Origin: Planctomyces sp. SH-PL62
GTDB lineage: Bacteria > Planctomycetota > Planctomycetia > Planctomycetales > Planctomycetaceae
DNA: 64,000 nt
Direction: 5' to 3'
Assembly (NCBI GenBank): GCA_945893045.1
Contig: CAMDEA010000005.1
Coordinates: 42,899-106,898 of the forward strand
Shown here: positions 28,201 through 34,550 of the stretch, in pieces
Layout of the letters: the number at the start of each line of letters is the position of its first letter
Numbering within the stretch: position 1 is the first letter of the stretch
Made by a program: the position numbers and the translations under genes
Notes under the pieces: generated by a model
Seen by the model: the letters and a program-made list of their open reading frames with translations, nothing else
Databases searched by the model: none
Told to the model about the DNA's origin: nothing

Positions 28201-28670
28201 CTCTGGCGAGCGTGGCTACTTCGCATGACGGCACGCTTGGTTCCCCGCTGGGTCGGCGCGAGCCGGAGTCGTTGACGACGTCGCTGCAACTCACGCCGGC
28301 TGAGCATCTCGATCAAGCCGAGCGGTTGCTGGACGACGTCTGGGACCGCGCCGAGCGAGGTCCATATCCGCTGTTCCAAGCCGACGCCTTCAACCGCCTG
28401 GCCAGCCTCGAACGGACCTGCGCCGCGCTGCTCCCAGCCGACTCGCCGGAACGAACCACCGCCCTCGACCGAGCCGGAAAAGCCGCGCTCCGAGCCTACG
28501 AAAAAGCCTGGCTCGACGGCCCTCCTTTCGCCTACGCCTTCGGCTTGAGCAACGCCGCCGCGCACCTCGCCGACCTCGGCATCACGCCACCCGACCTGCC
28601 ACCCTACGATGATTCCCGATTCCCACCCATGCCCGATGAACCTATCGTGCGGAAGAAAAGTAGCCCGTAG
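25209..28670 (+). CDS. DUF4062-STAND ATPase-TPR protein (candidate signalling/defence sensor)
   Basis: 1153-aa cytoplasmic protein. Residues about 24-115 are DUF4062 (KVMVSSTARDLPDHRQDVLDA, DEADIYLGIFAYRYGW), often an N-terminal TIR-like effector or adaptor in STAND proteins. A P-loop NTPase follows: Walker A IGGQGKSALAW near 265, Walker B FLIVLDGLERLLLAY near 341, then a winged-helix-like region. From about 730 to the end are helical tetratricopeptide-like repeats (SYTLNSLAGAYLLSGQPKSAVPLF, AYGFGLSNAAAHLADLG style). Two palindromic repeats are translated inside it (near residues 565-600 and 978-1004), and its stop TAG is part of a third. Known STAND families include antiphage sensors (Avs); function here is inference. 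Confidence 0.8.
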   Translation: MPTLTSPEPDLPTPLPSQPTPRKRKVMVSSTARDLPDHRQDVLDACLRQSFDPIMMEHLPAMDANAIQASLDMVDEADIYLGIFAYRYGWVPGFDNPQQISITEMEYRRAVERDMPRLIFFMHDDHPVRPSDVETGDGAAKLKKLKDEIGSLRVAGIFKSSEHLRSLLIDSLSKLPKSDAEQKRQTEFHYVSPIPPAPEVYVAHPYTLLTAPGGLVGRRHELNWLTDWVAGTRHAADSLGVSHQAAMNRIVSRLHRSRLFFFVAIGGQGKSALAWHWFQNIADQEMRPLAGRMWWSFYESDASFENFVIRALAYTAKISIEQAKAQPVAEREAWLLHLLDTQPFLIVLDGLERLLLAYSGGNVRGLEDDELDQRTAHRVAEAYGLDETAAQSYTGQARLRLTSDPRVGSFLRKLTHVRAARVLVTTRLYPSDLQIDALGEPVTSCFAYFLPGLSDDDALELWRSFGARGARENVLPVLASFEKHSLLVQALASEVARDRSARGDFEKWRAEHPDFNPFGLAHDQRRSHVLSHALRGLSGSHIWLLQTIAAFRMPTTYETLKDLACRMGTLAHPSSRKKSARKRGAKDQTQNVTGKSAHPTFDQAALDAALTELEDRGLVGWDRAANRYDLHPIVRGVVWNSLGQERRREVCETLQAHFQPIEVPDHLNVTSLEDLTPAIELFHALIELGRFDDACDVFYNRLDTATLYRLSASRLRIELVERLFPDGTDRLPRVSTPRDQSYTLNSLAGAYLLSGQPKSAVPLFRRVCDLDEESKDQSNLSIGCNNLSYAERLSGAVRAAEVSARSALRITRELGDEFEEAMSLLMFGLGLAVRFKKVAESEIRHEVLTALETSQQQFEQLGDKQMTGVVSASRAAVALWFGEGVIARTLADRAWEMAAVWKQEADFIRAARLQGTAALRCSGGPPESEQTSRSLYEFANERLHHALTRARKCDLVDEELPTLIALAELHEALARTPVATLARVRGEGTHAVASPTHALASVATSHDGTLGSPLGRREPESLTTSLQLTPAEHLDQAERLLDDVWDRAERGPYPLFQADAFNRLASLERTCAALLPADSPERTTALDRAGKAALRAYEKAWLDGPPFAYAFGLSNAAAHLADLGITPPDLPPYDDSRFPPMPDEPIVRKKSSP
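26902..27007. repeat. Palindromic GTAG repeat inside the STAND gene
   Basis: GTAG-GATGGGCA-CTCT-TGCCCATC, about 55 bp of spacer, then the inverted copy ending CTAC, with one G-T pair. Translated in frame within the 1153-aa protein. Confidence 0.9.
28140..28219. repeat. Paired GTAG hairpin repeat, family F, copy 2, inside the STAND gene
   Basis: GTAG-CCACGCTC-GCCA-GAGTGAGG (left stem decayed) and the right hairpin CCACGCTC-TGGC-GAGCGTGG-CTAC (intact). Translated in frame. Confidence 0.9.
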
Positions 28671-28731
28671 CCCGACTCTCCGAGTCGTGTGTGTTTTCAG
28701 AATGCCCGACTCGGAGATTCATCAGCGCTAC
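28667..28731. repeat. Paired GTAG hairpin repeat, family C, copy 2
   Basis: GTAG-CCCGACTC-TCC-GAGTCG and a degenerate right half ending CTAC. The TAG is the stop codon of the STAND gene. Confidence 0.85.
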
Positions 28732-28734
28732 GAG

Positions 28735-28826
28735 GTCGGGAGTCTTTTTTCATGCCGCAGTCGAGAGTTTTTCGATTGTTTGACTCGTATTGTGCGGCAT
28801 GAAAAAGACTCCCGACCCCTTACCGC
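28735..28826. repeat. Inverted repeat, family I, copy 1
   Basis: Arms GGTCGGGAGTCTTTTTTCATGCC and GGCATGAAAAAGACTCCCGACC. Its right end, AAAAAGACTCCCGACCCC followed by TTACCGC, recurs before the anti-sigma gene. Confidence 0.85.
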
Positions 28827-28840
28827 GGAAAGCCAACGAC

Positions 28841-30241
28841 ATGACTTCACGACGTTCGCATCAACACACGCTCGGCCTCAATCGGCGCGAGCTGTTGCAG
28901 GTCGGCTATTCCGGTTTGCTGGGGCTTGGTTTGCCGACGTTGCTCGCGCAGCAATCGCCCGCGGCGGAATCCCGGCCGGTTGGCGAGAAGCGTGCTCGCA
29001 GCGTAATCCTCATTTTTTTGACCGGAGCTCCGAGTCATCTCGACATGTTCGATTTGAAGCCGGAAGCTGCGGCCGAAGTGCGCGGCACGTTTCAGCCGAT
29101 CGCCACGCGGACGCCGGGAATGGATGTCTGCGAGCACTTGCCGAAGCTGGCCGCTCGATCGGACAAGTACGCCGTGATTCGCTCGATGACGCATGGCCTG
29201 CCGAGTCACGAACACGCGACGCACATGGTCCTGACCGGGATCGACAAGATGCCGATTGGCGCGACGCACATGGCCTCGCGATCCGATTGGCCCTGTTACG
29301 CATCGACCCTCGACTATCTGCGACCGCGGCACGACGGCATTCCCAATGGCGTGATGCTGCCGACCTATTTGAATAACGGCTACGGGTTCTCTGGTCAGGA
29401 TGCCGGATTCCTCGGAGCGAAGTATGACCCGTGGCATGTGAAGCAAGATCCGAATGACCCGAAGTTCCGCGTCGAGAACCTCAGCCTTCCGATCGGCATG
29501 ACGGTCGACACGCTTGGCCATCGGCGTCAGTTGTTGGCTCAGTTCAACGCTCAGTCGGCGAGTTTTGACCTCGCTCGTTCGGCGGCCGAGTTCAGCAACT
29601 ATCAGGATCAGGCGATGTCCATCCTGACGACCAGTGCAATCGGCCGCGCTTTCGCGATCGACCAGGAACCGGCCGCGATCCGCGATCAATACGGACGGCA
29701 CTTGTTCGGGCAATCGCTGCTCTTGTCCCGGCGACTCGTGCAAGCGGGCGTCCCGATCGTGCAAGCCAACATGGGGACGATGAATAACTGGGACACGCAC
29801 AACAGCAACTTCACGCAGCTCAAAGACCGCCTGCTGCCGCCGCTGGATCTGGGCGTGTCCGCACTGCTCGATGATCTGAGTTCCTCGGGCCTGCTCGACG
29901 AGACTCTGGTCGTGATGGTCGGCGAGTTTGGCCGCACTCCCAAACTCGGCGGCAACGTCGGCACGCCGAGCTATGTCCCCGACGGACGCGACCACTGGGC
30001 CGGAGTCTTCTTCGCTCTCTTCGCCGGAGCCGGCGTGCGCGGCGGACAGGTCATCGGCAGTTCCGACAACATCGCCGCCTATCCCGCCTCGAACCCGTAT
30101 TACCCGTCCGATCTTGGAGCGACGATCTTTCAGTCGTTGGGCATCGACCCGCGCAGCATCATTAAAGACCGCGTAAGTCGCCCGGCGCACGCGAGCGAAG
30201 GCGAACCGATCGCGCCGCTCTTCACCGGTGCCGCGAGTTAG
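28841..30241 (+). CDS. DUF1501 protein, Tat-exported (orphan)
   Basis: 466-aa protein with a Tat signal (LGLNRRELLQVGYSGLLGLGLPTLLA), SVILIFLTGAPSHLDMFDLKPEA, VPIVQANMGTMNNWDTHNSNF and LVVMVGEFGRTPKLGG with GRDHW: full DUF1501 hallmarks. Unlike the other two in this window it has no adjacent cytochrome-domain partner. ATG 28841 is chosen over 28790; the 17 codons between are part of a repeat (AAAAAGACTCCCGACCCC) that recurs in front of the anti-sigma gene. The stop overlaps by four bases the end of the convergent propeller gene. Confidence 0.9.
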   Translation: MTSRRSHQHTLGLNRRELLQVGYSGLLGLGLPTLLAQQSPAAESRPVGEKRARSVILIFLTGAPSHLDMFDLKPEAAAEVRGTFQPIATRTPGMDVCEHLPKLAARSDKYAVIRSMTHGLPSHEHATHMVLTGIDKMPIGATHMASRSDWPCYASTLDYLRPRHDGIPNGVMLPTYLNNGYGFSGQDAGFLGAKYDPWHVKQDPNDPKFRVENLSLPIGMTVDTLGHRRQLLAQFNAQSASFDLARSAAEFSNYQDQAMSILTTSAIGRAFAIDQEPAAIRDQYGRHLFGQSLLLSRRLVQAGVPIVQANMGTMNNWDTHNSNFTQLKDRLLPPLDLGVSALLDDLSSSGLLDETLVVMVGEFGRTPKLGGNVGTPSYVPDGRDHWAGVFFALFAGAGVRGGQVIGSSDNIAAYPASNPYYPSDLGATIFQSLGIDPRSIIKDRVSRPAHASEGEPIAPLFTGAAS

Positions 30242-31299
30242 TCGCTCCGCGGTTCTCTCCCTTCCGAGACCGCGCTGGTGATGCGCCAGTTCCCGTCCTT
30301 GTCGCAGGCGGCGTAGTACATCCGATATTCGTTCGGGCCGATTTGGATCAGCGACATGTCCTCGGCGTGAATGGCGTCCAGGCCCGCGCCTCCGTATCCG
30401 AGACCGTCGATCACGCACCCGCCTCGTTCCCAAACCAGGCCGTCGGTCGAGTATGCCATGTAGATCCGCGACCGGTATCCCGACAGGTCAGATGCGATCG
30501 AAGCTGTGGCGAAGTCGTCGCTCGTTCCGTTCGCGACGGCGTTGGCATCATGGCTCGGATGCAGCGGCACCTTGGTTCCCAGTGGCGCATCCTGCCAGGC
30601 CGAAAAGAACATCGTCCAACGGTCGTCGGCAGCCGAGGGTGGAATGACTTCCGCGGCGGTGATTCCCGCCGTGTCGTAATCGGCCTGCTTGTCCCGCAGC
30701 CGAGCACCCGGCTCGAACTCGAAGTGCAGACCATCGGACGTGATCGCGCTGAGGACGCTCGTCGAAATTCGCTGGCCGCTCGCGATCCCGCCGGGACCGA
30801 ATTCCGAACAACAGCAATACAGCCGGCCACGACCATCCGGCAGAGGCGCATACCTCGGCCCGCCGACACCGCCAAGGTTCTGCAATCGAATGCCCTCTTC
30901 GAGTTCCCAGTGCAGCAGGTCCGAGGAAGCCGCGCTACAAATCACGGTCGGCCGATCGGCCGTGCCACGCGACTCGAAATACATTCGCCAGTGGCCCGCG
31001 GCGCAGGGGGTGATTGTCGGCGCGAGCACTCGCAGCGACATGTGCGGCAAAAGCGGTTGCGGTGCCAGTCGGATGCCAGGCTCCGTGCGAAACGTCAATC
31101 CGTCTTCGGAGACCGCGCTGAGAATGTAGCCCTGACACGCCGGAAAAGGTTTTGCCGGTCCCACGGCGGTGTAGAAGAGCCGGAACCCGCCACTCGGCAC
31201 ACGCACGATGCACGGTGCTTGGACCTTCGAGCGATCCAAAGCTCGCGAGCCTGGCAGCCGCGCGCCCGGTTCCTTTCGCCAGTGATATGTGACGCTCAT
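30238..31299 (-). CDS. GH43/GH32-like five-bladed beta-propeller protein
   Basis: 353-aa protein without an obvious signal peptide. Repeated blades open with patterns such as DRSKVQAPCIVRVPSGGFRLFYTA, TITPCAAGHWRMYFESR, GGVGGPRYAPLPDGRGRLYCC and IHAEDMSLIQIGPNEYRMYYAA, as in glycosidases and glycoside phosphorylases of the beta-fructosidase superfamily (GH43, GH32, GH130). Catalytic acids cannot be assigned by eye, so substrate and activity are unknown. Convergent with the DUF1501 gene. Confidence 0.65.
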   Translation of the reverse strand: MSVTYHWRKEPGARLPGSRALDRSKVQAPCIVRVPSGGFRLFYTAVGPAKPFPACQGYILSAVSEDGLTFRTEPGIRLAPQPLLPHMSLRVLAPTITPCAAGHWRMYFESRGTADRPTVICSAASSDLLHWELEEGIRLQNLGGVGGPRYAPLPDGRGRLYCCCSEFGPGGIASGQRISTSVLSAITSDGLHFEFEPGARLRDKQADYDTAGITAAEVIPPSAADDRWTMFFSAWQDAPLGTKVPLHPSHDANAVANGTSDDFATASIASDLSGYRSRIYMAYSTDGLVWERGGCVIDGLGYGGAGLDAIHAEDMSLIQIGPNEYRMYYAACDKDGNWRITSAVSEGREPRSD

Positions 31300-31360
31300 G
31301 AAGTGCTTTCCTCCGAGCCAGTTTTCCGGCCGAAGTCCGCCCGATTTTCAGCGCGGGCTT

Positions 31361-32059
31361 TCATTCGTCGACCAGACGGTAGCCGATCCCCGCCTCGGTG
31401 AGCAGATAACGCGGGCGCGTGGTGTCCGATTCGAGCTTGCGACGGAGTTGGCCCATGTAGACGCGCAGGTATTGATACTCCTGCACGCTGTCGGGGCCCC
31501 AGACTTCTTTGAGCAGTTGGCGATGAGTCACCACCTTTCCCGCGTTGCGGATCAAGACCGCAAGTAGCCGGAATTCGGTCGGCGTGAGATGGACTTCACG
31601 ATCACCGACAGAGACTTCGTGGCGTGATTGGTCCACTTTTAACTCGCCAACTTGAAACACCGCGCTGCCGATCGCATCTGCCCCTTGTCGGCGATGTCGC
31701 AGAGCCACGCGAATGCGGGCCAGCAACTCGCCGGCACCGAAGGGTTTCGTGAGATAGTCGTCGGCTCCGGCATCCAGCGCGGCGATCTTGTCGGTTTCCC
31801 GGCCGCGAGCGGAGAGCACGATAATCGGCACTTGCGACCACAAACGGAGGCGGCGGATGACGTCCAACCCATCGACGTCCGGCAGACCCAAGTCGAGGAT
31901 CACCGCATCGGGCGGCAAGCACTCGGCTTCGCGAAGTCCTTGCTGACCGGTAGTCGCTTCGATCGGGTGATAGCCGTCAGCCTCCAGCGAGATTCGGACG
32001 AATCGCCGAATCGGAGCTTCGTCTTCGATGACCAGGATGACGGGGGCGGAGACGGTCAT
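31361..32059 (-). CDS. KdpE-like OmpR-family response regulator
   Basis: 232-aa transcription factor: receiver domain (ILVIEDEAPIRRFVR, phospho-acceptor Asp in DAVILDLGLPDVDG, Lys in DDYLTKPFGAGELLAR) and winged-helix DNA-binding domain (VHLTPTEFRLLAVLIRNAGKVVTHRQLL, YLRVYMGQLRRKLE). Sequence style and position next to a KdpD-like kinase indicate the KdpE branch. ATG 32059 is used rather than the ORF start 32092. The gene follows the kinase on the reverse strand, separated by a palindromic repeat that also encodes the kinase's last residues. No kdpFABC is present; the permease upstream is a candidate target. Confidence 0.88.
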   Translation of the reverse strand: MTVSAPVILVIEDEAPIRRFVRISLEADGYHPIEATTGQQGLREAECLPPDAVILDLGLPDVDGLDVIRRLRLWSQVPIIVLSARGRETDKIAALDAGADDYLTKPFGAGELLARIRVALRHRRQGADAIGSAVFQVGELKVDQSRHEVSVGDREVHLTPTEFRLLAVLIRNAGKVVTHRQLLKEVWGPDSVQEYQYLRVYMGQLRRKLESDTTRPRYLLTEAGIGYRLVDE

Positions 32060-32096
32060 GATGGGTGTCTCGCGTGTTGAGCCGTTGGACATGAAT

Positions 32097-32156
32097 CCGT
32101 ACCGCGACCGTTAGGGAGCGGCCAACGCGGGCCGCTCCCTAACGGTCGCGGTACGG
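32097..32156. repeat. Palindromic repeat, family B, copy 1
   Basis: CCGTACCGCGACCGTTAGGG and complement with a 5-base centre. The kinase's last codons (PYRDR and TAG stop, reverse strand) are read from it. Confidence 0.9.
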
Positions 32157-34193
32157 TAGCGTGAATCGAAACACGGCACCGCTGTCGGCGTCCGAACGAT
32201 TGGCCGCCTCGATGCGTCCGCCGTGGAGTTCGACCATGCCCTTGCAAATCGCCAAGCCCAAACCGCTGCCGCTGTGTTTGTGCTGGTCGGCTTGGACAAA
32301 CTTCTCAAACAAACGTTGCCCTTGGCTAAGCGGAATTCCAGGCCCGTGATCGGCGACCTCCACAGCCAACGCGGATTCCGTGGCTGTGACCGACAGTTCA
32401 ATCGGCGAACCTGCCGGAGCAAACTTCGCGGCGTTGTCGAGCAAGTTGATGAGCACCTGCTGAATCAGAATCTCGTCGATCGGCACCGGCGGCAGGTCGA
32501 TCGGCACGTTGGTTTGCACAGGGTGATCGCGAAGCTGCCGTTCCAACCGCCGCAGGACAACTCCGATGACATCGTCGATCGGTTGCAGTTCCCGTTGCAG
32601 TGGAATCGCTCCCGCTTGCAATCGTGTCAGGTCCAACAAGTTGGCAACCAGCCGATTGAGTCGATCCGCTTCATCGAGGATCGAGACCGCCAACTCATGC
32701 TGCTGTTCTGCGGGAAGTTGCTCGCGCTGTTCGGCGAGCAAGCTTGCGGCACCGGCGATCCCCGTCAACGGCGTGCGCAGGTCGTGGGACACGGAACTCA
32801 ACAGCGAACTCCGCATCTGCTCGGTCTGAATGCTCAGTTGAGATTCTTGAACTTCCAGCAACGACAGGTCGCGTTCGATCGCCAACGCGATCAGGCTGGC
32901 GCATGTTTCCAGGAGTCGGCGTTGATCGGGATCAAGCAAGCGTTTTGGATCATCTGGTTTGATACCGACGGCACCGATGGTCTGTCGTGTTCCGATCAGC
33001 GGGACGAACAACGCCGTGGCATTGGACAGCGTGTCGGTGCCCGCGCCGGCGATCTGGTTGTGCATCGCGACCCACTGCGCCGCTTGGGTATTGATTGGTT
33101 GACCGGCAACGCTCGTGCCCGTGCCGAATCGCAGCAGCAGGGGGCCATTCAGTTCGCGAGCGAACAGCACGACCTCACCGGGAAACATCTCGCGCAGCCG
33201 TTGGCTGGCCGTGCGAATCAAGAACTCCGTTCCAGACACCTCGCTGAGTTGCTGCGTGAGCCGATACAGCGCCGCCGTGCGATACTCTTGCGATTGCGTG
33301 GCGGCCAACTGCTCGTGAATGCGTGCGGTCAGCGTGCTGACCAGCAGACCGATGCCCAGCATCACACCAAACGTCAACAGGTATTGGGCGTCGTTCACGG
33401 TGAAGCTGAAATGCGGCGGCACGAAGAAAAAGTCGAAGACCAACACATTCACGACGGCGGCCACGATGGCCGGACCTCGGCCATAGCGTGTCGCCACGAA
33501 TACGACGCCCAACAAAAAGAGCATGACGATGTTGGCTTCGGCCAAGCCCAGCAATTGGCTCAGCCGTCCCAATAATCCGCACATGGCGATGATCCCTGCT
33601 GTCGCCAGAAACCGTTTCCACAACTTGCCCGGCCGGTGCCAGGATGTCGGCTCAACATTGACGTCTGGTTCGCCTTGGCCACGAATGACAGAGATGTCGA
33701 TCTCGCCGCTGAGTTGGAGTAATTCATCGACGACGGTCGCGAACAAGATTTGCCGCCACCACGGCTGTGCGGTCTTGCCGACGACAATTCGAGTGACGTT
33801 GCGGGAGCGAGCGTAATCCAGCACGGTGTTCGCGACGTTAAGGCCGATCAACGTGTGGGTCTCCGCGCCGAGTCGTTCGGCCAGTTGCAAATGTTGCGCG
33901 ATGCGCTGCCGTCGCTGATTGCTCGCCTGACTTTCGCCGCCGGATGACACGGCCACCGCGAGCCACTCGCAGCCAAATGCTGCCGCCATGAGTTTGGCAC
34001 GATGCAGCAACTTGGCCGTCGTGGGACTCGGGCCAACACACACGAGCAGTCGTTCCGCATTCCTGTCGCCCAGGCCCTTGTGGCCTGGGTGATCGGACAG
34101 ATTCGCCAAATCCTCCGAGCCACAAGGGCTCGGGCTACAGGCTGCGTGTGGCAGGCGAGCGGATACATCGAGATGGGAGTGATTGTCAGTCAT
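32139..34193 (-). CDS. KdpD-like sensor histidine kinase lacking the N-terminal KdpD domain
   Basis: 684-aa membrane kinase. Order: a short repeat-derived N-terminus, a Usp-like domain (about 50-170: ERLLVCVGPSPTTAKLLHRAK, RIVVGKTAQPWW), four membrane helices of DUF4118 (about 205-315), a GAF-like domain, HisKA with SHDLRTPLTG, and HATPase (NLLDNAAKFA, GPGIPLSQGQRLFEKF, SGSGLGLAI). Full-length KdpD is about 890 aa and begins with a P-loop KdpD domain (PF02702), which is absent here. Residues about 10-45 (ACSPSPCGSEDLANLSDHPGHKGLG) are encoded by a palindromic repeat, and the C-terminal PYRDR plus stop come from another. ATG 34193 chosen. Confidence 0.85.
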   Translation of the reverse strand: MTDNHSHLDVSARLPHAACSPSPCGSEDLANLSDHPGHKGLGDRNAERLLVCVGPSPTTAKLLHRAKLMAAAFGCEWLAVAVSSGGESQASNQRRQRIAQHLQLAERLGAETHTLIGLNVANTVLDYARSRNVTRIVVGKTAQPWWRQILFATVVDELLQLSGEIDISVIRGQGEPDVNVEPTSWHRPGKLWKRFLATAGIIAMCGLLGRLSQLLGLAEANIVMLFLLGVVFVATRYGRGPAIVAAVVNVLVFDFFFVPPHFSFTVNDAQYLLTFGVMLGIGLLVSTLTARIHEQLAATQSQEYRTAALYRLTQQLSEVSGTEFLIRTASQRLREMFPGEVVLFARELNGPLLLRFGTGTSVAGQPINTQAAQWVAMHNQIAGAGTDTLSNATALFVPLIGTRQTIGAVGIKPDDPKRLLDPDQRRLLETCASLIALAIERDLSLLEVQESQLSIQTEQMRSSLLSSVSHDLRTPLTGIAGAASLLAEQREQLPAEQQHELAVSILDEADRLNRLVANLLDLTRLQAGAIPLQRELQPIDDVIGVVLRRLERQLRDHPVQTNVPIDLPPVPIDEILIQQVLINLLDNAAKFAPAGSPIELSVTATESALAVEVADHGPGIPLSQGQRLFEKFVQADQHKHSGSGLGLAICKGMVELHGGRIEAANRSDADSGAVFRFTLPYRDR
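34065..34138. repeat. Paired hairpin repeat inside the kinase N-terminus
   Basis: CCAGGCC-CTTGT-GGCCTGG, and reversed GTAG-C-CCGAGCC-CTTGT-GGCTCGG. The loop is the same and the stems differ in compensated fashion. Translated in frame. Confidence 0.85.
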
Positions 34194-34398
34194 CGCGGTG
34201 GAGTATATCGGCCCCCGCCTCAAGCCAGGTTCCAGTGAGTGCCCCGATCGCCGCTCCGATGATCATGCACGTTGCGAAGCGGCCAAAGAACAGACTCGCG
34301 ATTGCTCCGGCCACGGTTCCGGGCAATGCCAGGAAGGCCGCGACGATCAGGACTCGATACTTGAACGGCGGGTTGCGGAATTTGAAGCGCGGACTCAT
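34186..34398 (-). CDS. 70-aa membrane protein between permease and kinase
   Basis: Two hydrophobic segments (YRVLIVAAFLALPGTVAGAIASLFF and ATCMIIGAAIGALTGTWL) with a basic N-terminus (MSPRFKFRNPPFKYR). No family recognised. The ORF track starts at 34536, but those 46 extra codons are translated repeat. The reading frame overlaps the kinase start by eight bases, indicating translational coupling, and lies downstream of the permease, so it is probably a small partner of the transporter or kinase (inference). Confidence 0.65.
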   Translation of the reverse strand: MSPRFKFRNPPFKYRVLIVAAFLALPGTVAGAIASLFFGRFATCMIIGAAIGALTGTWLEAGADILHRDD

Positions 34399-34435
34399 CG
34401 CAGATTCCTTCGACCTCGTTGCGCTTGTCGCGAAA

Positions 34436-34527
34436 GTAACCCGAAGCGTCAGCGAGGGCGAACGCTTCACAAGATTCTGAAGCCATCGCGTTCTGGAGCG
34501 CCCGCCCTCGCTGACGCTTCGGGTTAC
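34436..34527. repeat. Palindromic repeat, family D, copy 1
   Basis: GTAACCCGAAGCGTCAGCGA and complement. Between the permease and the 70-aa membrane protein; it generates a false N-terminal extension of the latter. Confidence 0.9.
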
Positions 34528-34550
34528 ATCACGCAATGATCAATCTGAGG

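Noticed and set aside
28847-30433. 528-aa reverse ORF
   Set aside because: Antisense to a clear DUF1501 gene.
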